Shown piece after piece: positions 8,501-16,969 of a stretch of DNA of 47,250 bases (position 1 is the first letter of the stretch; each line of letters opens with the position of its first letter). Origin of the DNA: Bacteroidota bacterium (lineage in GTDB: Bacteria > Bacteroidota > Bacteroidia > AKYH767-A > JAHEYN01); contig CANFOZ010000013.1 in the NCBI GenBank assembly GCA_947448795.1, positions 1 through 47,250 on the forward strand, given 5' to 3'. The translations under genes were made by a program, and so were the position numbers. The notes under the pieces were generated by a model. That model was not told the DNA's origin, made no database searches, and saw only the letters and a program-made list of their open reading frames with translations.

Positions 8501-9860
8501 CAATAGGATCACCAGAGATGGAGGCCCAGCTAAACACACTTCCACCTGAAGCATGCAAGTTAGCCACCATAGAACCACAGATAGTGTCATCTGCATTGGC
8601 GAGTGTGGAAGCAGAAACAAAGACATTGTAAATAAAAGTCGACATACCTACGACCGGGCAGGCGTCATCGTGCACAACCACCGAGAAGTTGTTATTCGAC
8701 ATTGCACTGCCAGCAGGGGCAGTCCAACAGATTGTTGCTACAATAGGGTTAGCACCAGAAGTGGTCATGGTGGCTCCTGGGATAACCAGTTGCATATTTG
8801 AAAGCAGCGCTAGCGTGTCTCCTGCATCAATATCGTTGTAGCTTGCCGTGAAACAAAATTGCTGCCCCTCACACATTTCGATAGAATAAGGGCCTGTTTG
8901 GGTGGCATTGCCTGTTAGCGCGGTAATTGCGCCAGCATTCGCGTTAGGAACATTGTTACTACAGCTTTGAACCACGAACTGTATGTCTCGTATAGTTGAA
9001 CCTTTTATTTGGTGGGTAATACGGTTATATTCAGCAACTTTTACCGCGAAAACCCAATTCCCTAAGCTTGTGGGGATAAATTGCAGTTGTCCTGTCTGTG
9101 GATTAAGGGTTGTTCCAGGTAGCGACGAAGGGAGTGGGTCTGTTGGTGTATATGGTGCTGTGTAAAGGGCATTTGTATTGAGTGCCGTTTGGGCTGAAAC
9201 TAAAGAATAAACAAGCGAGTCGCCATCGGGTTCGATAACGCCGAAGTTGTAATTAACCAATTGATTGGCACAAACATAGGGTATTGGTTGTGAAGTAAAG
9301 ATTGGCGAATTATTGCACGGAGCAGTAGCAGAGAAAAGTTGTGCTTCGGTATGAAAATCTTGCCCGCTGGTTTGGCCAATTCCCGTACATATTTGTAAAT
9401 TACTTGAACAGTTTCGAGCGCTAAGGGTATATCCAAAGGTCCAAGAGTCGCATAGTGATGGCAAGGTTACTACCGCGGAATATTTATACATGAGCATGCC
9501 TGGAAAAGTACCTCCAGCATGGCACGTACTGTTTAGCTGGTCGCCAGGGCATAGCTGTGAAATTTCCACTGCACAGGTAGCTGGATCGGGCGCTGTACAG
9601 TTGGTTCCTGTATTGGGGTCTTGCAGTGTTAGTGTAAGGGCCTGTGAGGTACCCGTACAACTTTGAGATACGGTGATACTAATGGTATTTCCCAATGCGA
9701 TACCTGCACAATCTTTGAAGAGCTTCAAAGTAACTCGATATTGATTGGGACCAATACATTCATAGCTGAAGTCGCCGCCGGCCACGTGAGAAGCAAATGA
9801 AGAGGTGCCAGCCAAGGTTAAAAAAGCAAGAAGTAAAAGACCTTTTAAATACAATTTCAT
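5517..9860 (-). CDS. Giant T9SS-secreted surface protein (gliding-motility-associated C-terminal domain)
   Basis: This 1447-residue protein begins with a signal peptide (about 1-23) followed by SHVAGGDFSYECIG, an N-terminal module I know from Bacteroidota gliding-motility-associated adhesin-like proteins. The middle is a chain of Ig-like modules with repeated phrases such as D-x-x-x-C-x-G, W-x-P-x-x-x-L and TTTYTLTVTD, and many paired cysteines. A PKD domain (about 1265-1347; YYAWNFADGG) precedes a type B T9SS sorting domain (about 1352-1447; FTPDGDGHND, IYNRWGTKV, WDGRNKSG, DDGVYFY). It is expected to be exported to the cell surface or medium and to mediate attachment. It follows the 1127-residue paralog by 49 bp on the same strand, so the two are probably co-transcribed. 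The ligand is unknown. Confidence 0.93.
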   Translation of the reverse strand: MKLYLKGLLLLAFLTLAGTSSFASHVAGGDFSYECIGPNQYRVTLKLFKDCAGIALGNTISITVSQSCTGTSQALTLTLQDPNTGTNCTAPDPATCAVEISQLCPGDQLNSTCHAGGTFPGMLMYKYSAVVTLPSLCDSWTFGYTLSARNCSSNLQICTGIGQTSGQDFHTEAQLFSATAPCNNSPIFTSQPIPYVCANQLVNYNFGVIEPDGDSLVYSLVSAQTALNTNALYTAPYTPTDPLPSSLPGTTLNPQTGQLQFIPTSLGNWVFAVKVAEYNRITHQIKGSTIRDIQFVVQSCSNNVPNANAGAITALTGNATQTGPYSIEMCEGQQFCFTASYNDIDAGDTLALLSNMQLVIPGATMTTSGANPIVATICWTAPAGSAMSNNNFSVVVHDDACPVVGMSTFIYNVFVSASTLANADDTICGSMVANLHASGGSVFSWASISGDPIAVGTNFTCNPCQDPIATPSQTTTYVVTSDLTATCFNQDTVTIFVTNTFDHTISQASDTVCLSQGVQMEVTPIGNGVFTYLWTPNNNLNDSTISNPIANFSTAGVFQYYVTLTNELGCSLTDSINIFVGPNFPPPAIASVAPGNPLFFCTGDSTQLDITWGPGIPPPGCAISTVQCGASLDNHSVGIVNTSNTVRGLFPGTKLDGRVQMLYTSADLQAAGFSAGKIAEIGFTVANKLSTDPFNGLTIKMGCSPFSTLAASFQGGMSTVFGPVDYSTTPGLNLFHLDVPYVWDGTQNLIIEVCYHNTAASLGGDDILSLSQVGYACSAGDVANTGALEGCSLTNATTQNRRPQLTLNTCNYPVDTSVLTYNWSDGTHVSDSTIANPYTHDLADYVHTLTVVNILNGCTTIDTIAIGVSNPLTNCGPDVGICAGDTMTLMNPTAVNAFQVLWTPSTYLSSATVLHPFIAALGATTTYTLTVTDIAGCTASDVMTVNYNPLPIASFAGLDTIYCQTNPLVTLTPSPSIGDGVTQPFGVFTGAGIESDSLFNPLTIIGGYTNVTYTYTDINGCMDDTIMTTHIVPVGNSSIQGFDIYYCIDGGLDTLHGLPAGGTFVGVGMTDSIFNPATAGLGPHTITYHYTDPLTNCPHMPIVLTDSVVALPIVNITNVPNNANYCHSSAAVTLIGTPAGGSFSIDGVAGASLLPASLSNGQHTIQYCFSMPNAPFCSNCTQITFTINDYPTVSAGIDDSICAGSCFTLNATGAATYVWNPATGLNTVTGSNPIACPQTTTTYSVTGTSSAGCSSTDVFVLTILPNPVVNISATPFLGTVPLDVNFTDSAAANTSYYAWNFADGGTSSDEAPKYTFETAGVFEVILTATNFNHQCSTQDSVLIVVNDSVQIHTFNIFTPDGDGHNDLFQVKTEGMAELDVDIYNRWGTKVGEYHGVDNGWDGRNKSGQLVDDGVYFYIAKGIGHNGKTYTVQTNPELKGFLHMASSK

Positions 9861-9909
9861 AATGAATGAATTAGCTTTGAAGTAATGGGTTATTCTGTGT
9901 CTTTAATTT

Positions 9910-12900
9910 TTATGGAGAGACGAGCTCTACGAACCCGCGCTGCTCATAATTTTTGCCGTCAAGGCCCGTGGCTTTTACAACATAGTAATAGGTGCCGTCA
10001 TCAGCCAAGTTGCCATTCTTCATTTTTCCATCCCATCCGCCATGGATGTCGCTCCACTCGTTTACAAGTACGCCCCAACGATTGAAGATCTGAACACTCA
10101 CTGTTGCTAAGCCATCTACGCGAACGAAGAATTGATCATTTCCGTTTCCACTTCCAGGCATAAACACATTGGGAGTGAATAAGTCGATAGCCGAGATTAT
10201 GAGGGTGTCGGTATCAGAGCATGCCATGGTTTTGTTGTATGCAATCATCATAATGGTGTAAATTCCTCCTTGTGTGTAAGTAAAGGGGTTTTCCACAGCA
10301 TTGGATGTGTCTGTAGCATTACTAGTACCATAATCCCAGTGGTATCCACTTGCACCGGTTGAGTTGTTGGTGAAATTGACGATCAGTGGTGTACTGCCAA
10401 TTAAAGGTGTAGCGCTGAAGTCGGCGTTTATACCGAGGTATTGATCAACAAGAATAGTTTTGCTTGCTGTGCAGTTAAATGCATCTTTAACTACCAAGGT
10501 ATAGGTTCCTGGGTCAAGATCAGGAAAGTTGTTGGAGCTTTGAAAAGGACCTCCATTTAAGGAGTAGGTATATGGACTGAATCCTCCATTAACAACAGCT
10601 ACGGTGATTTTTCCGTCGCTGTTTCCACATTTCTCAGGTACCACATTCACCTGTGATGGATCTGGTGGGGTACCCACTGTTACCGTTACCATATCCATGG
10701 AGGAGCAGCCAAACGTATTAGTTCCAATTACACTATAGGTTGTTGTGGTTGTAGGCGATGCCGTGGTGTTCGAAGCTGTTGCTGATGACAATCCTATGAA
10801 AGGAACCCACGAGTAGCTGGTTGCTCCAGAAACGGTGAGGTTGGAGCTAGCTCCATTACAAACAGTCACATTTGCAGAGGCATTCACTGTAGGCACCGGA
10901 TTAACATTCACCGTTACGGTTGTGTCGTTAATACACGTTGTTGCATTGTCTGTTACAGTAAGTGTGTAGGTTGTTGTATTGGTAGGGCTAGCAGTTGGGG
11001 CACAATCCGTGGTTGAGCTTAAACCGGCCGCTGGCGACCACAGGCATGAATAATTAAGAGTTCCGCCACCAAGCACAACATTGTTTCCGGCGCAGATGGA
11101 TTGATCGCTACCTATGAGTGGCACTGGTAATGCATAGATAGTAACTTGTGCGCTGTCTTTGGCATCGCAGCCGTTGGGAGAAAGCATGGTAAGCGTATAC
11201 CAGGTAGTTGCATCCGGATTTACTACTGGATTGGGGATGCTTGTATTTGAAATAAAGGTGCCAGGACTCCAGGAATAACCGGGTTCAGAACCGCTTCCAT
11301 TAAGTGTGGCAGACGAGCCAGGGCAGATCGAATAATTTGACCCTGCATCTATAGTTGGAGCCAATTCGATGGCAATTGTAACCGTGTCAGAGCCAGCACA
11401 GCCGGTTGCATCTTGAATAAAAACCGTGTAGGTGGTGGTGTTGCCAGGTAGGGCTGCCGTATTGCCAATATTCGGGTCGCCAATACCGATGGTTGGAGAC
11501 CACGAGAAAATGGTTCCACCAGTAGCATTAAGAATGACAGAGTCGTTTGAACAGGTTGTCTGTGCGAGACCAGCATCAGCGGGCAAGGCAGGTACAACGG
11601 AAACGGTAACATCATCGTGTGTTACACAATTGAAGTTGTCGACAACTGTAACCGTGTAGGTGGTTGTGATGTTTGGGTTGGCAGTAGGGTTGGAGACGGT
11701 TGGATCACTCAAGCCAGTAGCCGGCGACCACGTGTATGTAGCAGCCGTATTGGGTGATGCATTTAAGGTTGTTACAAAGCCCACACAAAGATTTTGATCG
11801 GGACCTGCGTTACACGGCATTCCGGTGACGCCAACATAAACGCTATCTAAGCCAAGACAGGTACCACCGGAGGTTGCAGTGACATAATACCACGTTGAAA
11901 CCATAGGGAACGCTTTCGTGGTGAAACTATCCACATACATTAAACCATCTGGTGGAAACCAATGGACGCCACCAGCAGTTGTAAGGGCATTCAAGATGGT
12001 CGTATCACCAGGACACATTAATACCTCGGGTCCAGCATCCACCGAAATCTGCGGAATGACATGAATTACAATACTGCCGGATGTTGACAAATTAGGCGTG
12101 CCGTTGTCTGTTCCGGTGAAGGTGATGATATGATACCCTGTATCCGCAATGGCTGGAAACACAGCGATTGAGATATTAGAAGTGGTTGCAGGAGGGTCGG
12201 CAGTGAACGTGAAATTGCTGAAAGTAGCAGACGTAGCTGTATCGCGGGTGTCTTGTGTAGGTTCTGGTGAATAATAAGTAACGGCCATGGAAAAAGTATC
12301 ACCCACGCAAATATCAAAAGTGTCTAATCCGCAAGGGCTGAAGCCGGTTACAGATGGGGGAATGTTCGAAACAAAGCAGGTGTTGAAGGTGAAGTTTTGA
12401 TTGTCAAGCCAGCTTACCCCGTCGGCATTGCCGAAAGGCCCATCGTAATCTACTCCTGGGTGATCGAAACGGCCGAATTGCACAAAGTTGACATTGTCGC
12501 CTTTATTGGCACCTACGGTTGCAGGTACACCGCCGAACCCATTCACTCCCTGTGATGCTGAGCCGGTTGTCCATTGCATGTCTTTATAACAAAAAGAAAC
12601 ATTATTACCACCGGAAATGATGTTGTCTGCTCCATCGGAAATAATTAATTGAAAGGTTCCAACTTTATCTACTTGGGAGTTGAAATAACCAACCGAATCC
12701 CACTGCACAATCATGTAGGTAGGCATTATTTTGTAATAGACTAATCCGCTGCCTACGCCTCGGGTGTCAACGTCGGCCCAATAAGGCGCCACCATGTCGT
12801 AGCTTGCGGTTGGAAATGGATCGGCGCTGTAGGTTGAGAAGGGACCGCTGAACGAAACACTACCGTTGTTGTTGATGTAGCAGGAGTTATAACTAGTGCC

Positions 12901-13293
12901 GTAGAAACAGTATGTGAAAGGGATAGGGATGTTGCCAGTCGAGCCATCGTCATTTCTGTATTCCGGAGCGGTACCAATAGTAAAAGGCGCGATGGTGAAG
13001 GAGGCGTCACGCTCAATCCAGCAATCACAGGCCGTAGAGGTCATCATGTGCTTGCTGTTATAACTTGGTGTTGTTGCATATTTTATTGGCTCTGGCGAGG
13101 CGGTTGGCATCGTGCTCATGATGCTGTGGTAAATCACTTGGTCGCCAGCCATTTTTGCCTGTTGTGCTTTTGCCAACTTCGCTTTCAGGTCAGCTTGTTG
13201 AGCAAACGACTGGAGTGATAGGCCAAGTACTGCAAAACAAAGCAGGAATAGTCGATTAGAAGAATTGACCATTTTAGGAAATAATTTTTTCAT
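9910..13293 (-). CDS. Giant T9SS-secreted protein with NIDO-like domain
   Basis: This 1127-residue protein has a signal peptide ending near SLQSFAQQ, a short helical lysine/alanine-rich segment, then a domain at about 88-310 with the look of an extracellular nidogen-like (NIDO) domain (INNNGSVSFSGPF, APYWADVDTRG, TFQLIISDG). A series of Ig-like modules follows, each with C-x-G, W-S-P-x-x-G-L and TTTYT phrases. A PKD-like domain (about 955-1036) precedes the type B T9SS sorting domain (about 1038-1127; FNRWGVLV, GGWDGKMKNG, DDGTYYYVV). NIDO domains in other organisms occur in matrix and adhesion proteins, so adhesion is the likely role. This is the first gene of the pair; its promoter region carries nested dyads. 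Confidence 0.92.
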   Translation of the reverse strand: MKKLFPKMVNSSNRLFLLCFAVLGLSLQSFAQQADLKAKLAKAQQAKMAGDQVIYHSIMSTMPTASPEPIKYATTPSYNSKHMMTSTACDCWIERDASFTIAPFTIGTAPEYRNDDGSTGNIPIPFTYCFYGTSYNSCYINNNGSVSFSGPFSTYSADPFPTASYDMVAPYWADVDTRGVGSGLVYYKIMPTYMIVQWDSVGYFNSQVDKVGTFQLIISDGADNIISGGNNVSFCYKDMQWTTGSASQGVNGFGGVPATVGANKGDNVNFVQFGRFDHPGVDYDGPFGNADGVSWLDNQNFTFNTCFVSNIPPSVTGFSPCGLDTFDICVGDTFSMAVTYYSPEPTQDTRDTATSATFSNFTFTADPPATTSNISIAVFPAIADTGYHIITFTGTDNGTPNLSTSGSIVIHVIPQISVDAGPEVLMCPGDTTILNALTTAGGVHWFPPDGLMYVDSFTTKAFPMVSTWYYVTATSGGTCLGLDSVYVGVTGMPCNAGPDQNLCVGFVTTLNASPNTAATYTWSPATGLSDPTVSNPTANPNITTTYTVTVVDNFNCVTHDDVTVSVVPALPADAGLAQTTCSNDSVILNATGGTIFSWSPTIGIGDPNIGNTAALPGNTTTYTVFIQDATGCAGSDTVTIAIELAPTIDAGSNYSICPGSSATLNGSGSEPGYSWSPGTFISNTSIPNPVVNPDATTWYTLTMLSPNGCDAKDSAQVTIYALPVPLIGSDQSICAGNNVVLGGGTLNYSCLWSPAAGLSSTTDCAPTASPTNTTTYTLTVTDNATTCINDTTVTVNVNPVPTVNASANVTVCNGASSNLTVSGATSYSWVPFIGLSSATASNTTASPTTTTTYSVIGTNTFGCSSMDMVTVTVGTPPDPSQVNVVPEKCGNSDGKITVAVVNGGFSPYTYSLNGGPFQSSNNFPDLDPGTYTLVVKDAFNCTASKTILVDQYLGINADFSATPLIGSTPLIVNFTNNSTGASGYHWDYGTSNATDTSNAVENPFTYTQGGIYTIMMIAYNKTMACSDTDTLIISAIDLFTPNVFMPGSGNGNDQFFVRVDGLATVSVQIFNRWGVLVNEWSDIHGGWDGKMKNGNLADDGTYYYVVKATGLDGKNYEQRGFVELVSP

Positions 13294-13355
13294 GTTGGGA
13301 GGTTGAAAAAGAAAACAATCCGTAATAAATAAACTAAATTTTATAACCTGACTAA

Positions 13356-13384
13356 CAAAGGTATATATTTACCTTGAATTCAAG
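13356..13384 (-). promoter_or_regulatory. Predicted promoter of the surface-protein pair, overlapped by two inverted repeats
   Basis: On the minus strand TTG (13383-13381), 17 bases, then TACCTTTG (13363-13356) fit the Bacteroidota promoter and predict a leader of about 60 nt. AAGGTA (13358-13363) pairs with TACCTT (13370-13375) across the -7 box, and the perfect palindrome CTTGAATTCAAG (13373-13384) covers the -33 box. Repressor or activator binding here is inference. Confidence 0.5.
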
Positions 13385-13439
13385 CATAAATACTATAAGT
13401 GTTGTTTTTGGCTCAAAAAACCACAAAACGAATTGAAAA

Positions 13440-14108
13440 ATGAAAATAAAAGACAGGATACAGCCTATTTTAGCCTGGTTTATTAAACATCAACCCGATG
13501 CGGCCACCGAGCTCGATTATAAAAATCCGTATGAACTGCTTGTTGCGGTTATCTTGTCTGCGCAATGCACCGATAAAAGAGTCAATGTGGTAACTCCTGA
13601 ATTGTTTAAGCGTTATCCCAATGTTAAAGATTTAGCAAGTAGCACAGCTGATGACATTTATCCATACATACGCAGTGTTAGTTACCCTGGAAGTAAAGCC
13701 AAGCATTTACATGGCATGGCAGTTATGGTGATGGATAAATTTAACGGACGACTTCCTGAAACGGTCGACTTGCTTCAAGAGCTTCCCGGCGTTGGTCGAA
13801 AGACGGCCAATGTTGTGGCTTCTGTTGTTTTTGATATTCCCGCTATGCCAGTCGACACGCACGTTTTTAGGGTTTCTGCCCGTTTGGGTTTAACAAAAGG
13901 AGCTCGCAACCCGCTGATGGCAGAGAAACAACTTGTGAAGTGCATACCAAAGGACTTGCTGTCGGTAGCACACCATTGGTTGATTCTTCATGGGCGTTAC
14001 ATTTGCGTGGCTCGCAAGCCGAAGTGCAGCGATTGCGGCATAAGCGAATTTTGCTTGTTCTTTGAAAAAAAACAGAAAGCGGCAGAAAAGAAGCTCTTGA
14101 AAAATTAG
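13440..14108 (+). CDS. nth: Endonuclease III (DNA glycosylase/AP lyase)
   Basis: This 222-residue protein removes oxidised pyrimidines from DNA and cleaves the abasic site in base excision repair. The helix-hairpin-helix LPGVGRKTANVV (115-126) contains the catalytic lysine K121, and the activating aspartate D139 lies in PVDTHVFRV. The four [4Fe-4S] cluster cysteines have the canonical C-x6-C-x2-C-x5-C spacing (C189, C196, C199, C205). Length matches the family, with a short lysine-rich tail. The last 4 bp overlap the 3' end of ispE, which is convergent. The unusual SYPGSKAKHL segment replaces the usual G-F/Y-x-x-x-K-A phrase but should not affect catalysis. Confidence 0.97.
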   Translation: MKIKDRIQPILAWFIKHQPDAATELDYKNPYELLVAVILSAQCTDKRVNVVTPELFKRYPNVKDLASSTADDIYPYIRSVSYPGSKAKHLHGMAVMVMDKFNGRLPETVDLLQELPGVGRKTANVVASVVFDIPAMPVDTHVFRVSARLGLTKGARNPLMAEKQLVKCIPKDLLSVAHHWLILHGRYICVARKPKCSDCGISEFCLFFEKKQKAAEKKLLKN

Positions 14109-14938
14109 CTGAGCCTTCCTGTCCAAACAGTACAATCGGCTTTTTCCGCTTGGCTTGGTTGTGGAGTTGTAAAAAGTCCGAAAACAGCCGATCCACTTCC
14201 GCTCATGGACGCATAGACAGCTCCTTCACGATACAGTTCCTCTTTCAGCAATGCAATTTCTGGGTGTTTTAAAAATACGGCTGTTTCAAAATCGTTTACG
14301 AGAGTATTTTTCCATTCTTTAATCGGCAATGTGCCAATAGTACGCAAATCGAAAGTCGATTTTTTAGGTATTATTTGCGAATAGGCCCACGGCGTACTAA
14401 CATGGATTTGAGGGATCACTAACTTGATGTAGTAGTTAGACAAATGTAGGGTGATGGGTTCGAAAAGTTCGCCGCGGCCTCCGGCGAAAACGGGTTTGTT
14501 ACGTATAAAAAAGGGACAATCGCTACCTATTTGACCAGCATAGTTTTCTAGTTGGGAGTCGTCAAGGCGAAGGTTGAACAAGTGGTTGAGCATGCGCAGT
14601 GAAAAAGCGGCATCCGATGAGCCACCGCCAAGACCAGCTCCGATTGGGACTAGTTTATGCAAATGGGCTAAACACGAAACACCCTTCATTTGATCAGGGA
14701 AAGCTGTTTTTAGCAATACATAGGCCTTTTCGCAGAGATTGCCTTTTCCTGGAATTGGAATACCAGAAGAAGAAAACTGAAGCGAATTAGCTGTTTCCTT
14801 GTTCGGCGTGGTAACGATTTCTAAAATGTCGCTAAGTCCAATAGGATAGAAGATGGATTCCAGGTTATGGAAGCCATCCGGCCTTTTTTCGGTAATGTGT
14901 AGGCCGAGGTTGATTTTTGCGTTTGGGTGCCTGATCAT
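14105..14938 (-). CDS. ispE: 4-diphosphocytidyl-2-C-methyl-D-erythritol kinase
   Basis: IspE phosphorylates CDP-methylerythritol in the MEP pathway to isoprenoid precursors. I chose ATG 14938 (277 residues), which gives MIRHPNAKINLGL, the conserved IspE N-terminus with the catalytic lysine in AKINL; the longer reading frame from 15019 would add 27 basic, unconserved residues and cover the promoter. The GHMP-kinase ATP loop PIGAGLGGGSSDAA is at about 98-111, with the catalytic aspartate near 109. A TATTTTCG box at 14955-14962 on this strand is a likely -7 element and supports the shorter start. The gene is convergent with nth (4 bp overlap) and divergent from accA. Confidence 0.95.
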   Translation of the reverse strand: MIRHPNAKINLGLHITEKRPDGFHNLESIFYPIGLSDILEIVTTPNKETANSLQFSSSGIPIPGKGNLCEKAYVLLKTAFPDQMKGVSCLAHLHKLVPIGAGLGGGSSDAAFSLRMLNHLFNLRLDDSQLENYAGQIGSDCPFFIRNKPVFAGGRGELFEPITLHLSNYYIKLVIPQIHVSTPWAYSQIIPKKSTFDLRTIGTLPIKEWKNTLVNDFETAVFLKHPEIALLKEELYREGAVYASMSGSGSAVFGLFTTPQPSQAEKADCTVWTGRLS

Positions 14939-14972
14939 ATTATATTTTGCTTTGCGAAAATACAAATACAAA

Positions 14973-15000
14973 TTGCTATTTCTCTTAATTCGTATATTCG
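14973..15000 (+). promoter_or_regulatory. Predicted accA promoter
   Basis: TTG at 14973-14975, 17 bases, then TATATTCG at 14993-15000 form a -33/-7 pair 48 bp before the accA ATG. The -7 box is the TTCG variant that recurs in this window. The ispE -7 box (14955-14962, minus) lies next to it. Confidence 0.45.
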
Positions 15001-15048
15001 CAGTTCGTTTCGAATTCAATTCGATTCAATTAACTCTATAATCACATC

Positions 15049-16020
15049 ATGAATTTTCTAGACTTTGAAAAACCTATCGCGAATCTGCTCGAGCAGTTAG
15101 AGAAAGCGAAAGAGATAGCGACCTCTAGTAAAGTGGACGTAGGGCCTACTCTTATTGAATTAGAGAAGAAGATAGAAAGTACGCGCAAAGACATATTTTC
15201 GAAATTGAGTCCATGGCAGCGTGTTCAACTTTCGCGTCACCCCGACCGTCCTTACACACTCAACTATATAGAGGCCGTTACAGGAGGCGACTTCATGGAG
15301 CTGCATGGTGATCGTACGGTTAAAGACGACAAAGCGATGATTGGTGGTTTTGGTACCATTGATGGCCAGTCGGTGATGATTATCGGGCAACAAAAGGGCA
15401 GCACAACCAAACAGCGCCAGTTCCGTAATTTTGGCATGGCCAATCCAGAGGGTTATAGAAAGGCCCTTCGTTTGATGAAGCTTGCCGAAAAATTTAATAA
15501 GCCCATTGTAACTTTTATTGACACACCAGGCGCCTATCCAGGGCTTGAGGCCGAGGAGCGAGGGCAAGGCGAAGCGATTGCCCGCAATCTCTACGAGATG
15601 ATGTTGTTAAAAGTACCTGTGATTTGTATCGTGATAGGCGAAGGAGCGTCAGGCGGTGCTTTAGGTATAGGTATCGGCGATCGTGTTTTAATGCTAGAGA
15701 ACACGTGGTATTCTGTTATATCTCCCGAATCTTGTTCATCGATTTTATGGCGCAGCTGGGATTTCAAGGAGAAGGCAGCTATGGCGCTTAAGTTGACTGC
15801 TGAGGATATGTTGGAGCAGAAACTCATCGATGGAATAGTTCGTGAACCAATTGGTGGTGCGCATGCCTTTCCTGAACAGATGTTTGAGATCGTCAAAAAT
15901 GAGATTACCAAGCAACTGGATGTGTTGAATAAATTAAAGCCCGAAGAGCGTGTTGAGCAGCGCATCGCCAAATTTTGCGCTATGGGCGTAGTAAATGATA
16001 TTGTCAATCAAGTAAACTAA
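15049..16020 (+). CDS. accA: Acetyl-CoA carboxylase carboxyltransferase subunit alpha
   Basis: This 323-residue protein is the alpha half of the carboxyltransferase that moves carboxyl from biotin-BCCP to acetyl-CoA, the first step of fatty-acid synthesis. It shows the family pattern in order: N-terminal helices ([28 protein letters not shown]), the FMELHGDR segment, the crotonase-like core with [25 protein letters not shown] and the oxyanion-forming [11 protein letters not shown], and [13 protein letters not shown]. Length is normal. A lipoprotein gene starts 19 bp downstream and may share the transcript. Confidence 0.98.
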   Translation: MNFLDFEKPIANLLEQLEKAKEIATSSKVDVGPTLIELEKKIESTRKDIFSKLSPWQRVQLSRHPDRPYTLNYIEAVTGGDFMELHGDRTVKDDKAMIGGFGTIDGQSVMIIGQQKGSTTKQRQFRNFGMANPEGYRKALRLMKLAEKFNKPIVTFIDTPGAYPGLEAEERGQGEAIARNLYEMMLLKVPVICIVIGEGASGGALGIGIGDRVLMLENTWYSVISPESCSSILWRSWDFKEKAAMALKLTAEDMLEQKLIDGIVREPIGGAHAFPEQMFEIVKNEITKQLDVLNKLKPEERVEQRIAKFCAMGVVNDIVNQVN

Positions 16021-16039
16021 TAACCCTTAATAAATAAAC

Positions 16040-16885
16040 ATGAAACACTTCATTAAATCAGCCCTTTTAATTGCCATGTTCGGAATGGTTCTTTCTTTAG
16101 TTTTTGTGCGTTGTGGCAAAAAAGAAGAGAAAGTTATTGACGAAGAAATCACAAAAGATTCTGCTAGCACGGATGCAAAATTGAAATTGGAACAGGTTTT
16201 CCAAAATATTCCTTCACCAATTGAAATGAGTAAAGAATTGGCGAAATCAGGTTTTACATATAATAAAAACGTGATGAATTCGTCTAGTAAGTCTTCTTCT
16301 TATTCAAGCAACTATAAAGCAGCCGTAAACCTCGGTGTTTTTGGTGCAGATCTTGGTTACAGCACTTCCTATGCGCAAACACAAGATGCTCTTGGATATC
16401 TGAATACATCCAAGCAATTGGCTGATAAAGTGGGTGTTGGCGCAGCTTTTGACGAAACGATGTTGAAGCGTTTCGATGGCAATATCGCAAACAAAGACAC
16501 CCTGGAGTCGATTATTAACAATGCCTATGACAAGGCTTCACGCAACCTGCGTTCCAACCAGCGTGTAAGTACTGCAGCAGTAGTTGCTAGCGGCGGCTGG
16601 ATTGAGGCGCTCTACATCACTACCCAGATGCTAAAAGGAGTGCCGCGCACGGATAAAAACGAGCCTGTTTTCAATCGTGCTTGGGGTCAGCTGTACGCGT
16701 ATACCTATGTATCTGAAATTCTTACACTCTATCAGAAGAATGCCGACTGTGCTCAGCTTTTGAAGGAGTTGGCTCCTGTTGCTGAGCTTGCTGATGCGTA
16801 TGGTAAAAAATCGACTTTGACAGCGGAAGACATCACCGTCATTTCCGAGAAAGTAGCTGCAGTGCGCAACGGACTGGTAAATTAA
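16040..16885 (+). CDS. Predicted lipoprotein of unknown function, possibly surface-exposed
   Basis: This 281-residue protein has a hydrophobic signal segment (residues 5-23) ending in VFVRC, so C25 is the likely lipidation site although arginine at -1 is an atypical lipobox. The sequence after the cysteine, GKKEEK, is lysine followed by acidic residues, similar to the lipoprotein export signal that sends lipoproteins to the surface in some Bacteroidota. The rest is a serine-rich patch (about 80-92) followed by a mostly alpha-helical soluble domain (LGYLNTSKQLADKVGVG, GGWIEALYITTQM). I do not recognise the family by name. It follows accA by 19 bp and precedes dnaB by 84 bp. Confidence 0.8.
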   Translation: MKHFIKSALLIAMFGMVLSLVFVRCGKKEEKVIDEEITKDSASTDAKLKLEQVFQNIPSPIEMSKELAKSGFTYNKNVMNSSSKSSSYSSNYKAAVNLGVFGADLGYSTSYAQTQDALGYLNTSKQLADKVGVGAAFDETMLKRFDGNIANKDTLESIINNAYDKASRNLRSNQRVSTAAVVASGGWIEALYITTQMLKGVPRTDKNEPVFNRAWGQLYAYTYVSEILTLYQKNADCAQLLKELAPVAELADAYGKKSTLTAEDITVISEKVAAVRNGLVN

Positions 16886-16956
16886 TTACGAAGGCAAGTT
16901 CATTCAGGCAATCGGGTATTAGCTACTCGAGTTAAATTCTATTCCCCTTTTTTTAG

Positions 16957-16964
16957 TATCTTTG
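16957..16964 (+). promoter_or_regulatory. Predicted dnaB -7 element, almost touching the start codon
   Basis: TATCTTTG exactly fits TAnnTTTG and ends 5 bases before the dnaB ATG at 16970. A normal -7 position would start the transcript at or within a couple of bases of the ATG, giving a leaderless or nearly leaderless mRNA. No clear -33 TTG is present. Confidence 0.4.
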
Positions 16965-16969
16965 AAAAG

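Noticed and set aside
5517-13293. Many open frames on the strand opposite the two giant genes
   Set aside because: They are antisense shadows of long intact genes, with no start signals or recognisable domains.
14939-15019. Longer ispE start
   Set aside because: The added residues are basic and unconserved and cover the ispE promoter box; the family N-terminus begins at 14938.
15009-15030. Near-direct repeat TTCGAATTCAA / TTCGATTCAA before accA
   Set aside because: Short, imperfect and AT-rich; no function can be argued from it.
16925-16932. Palindrome ACTCGAGT upstream of dnaB
   Set aside because: Eight bases is short enough to arise by chance, and it is not clearly aligned with the predicted promoter.
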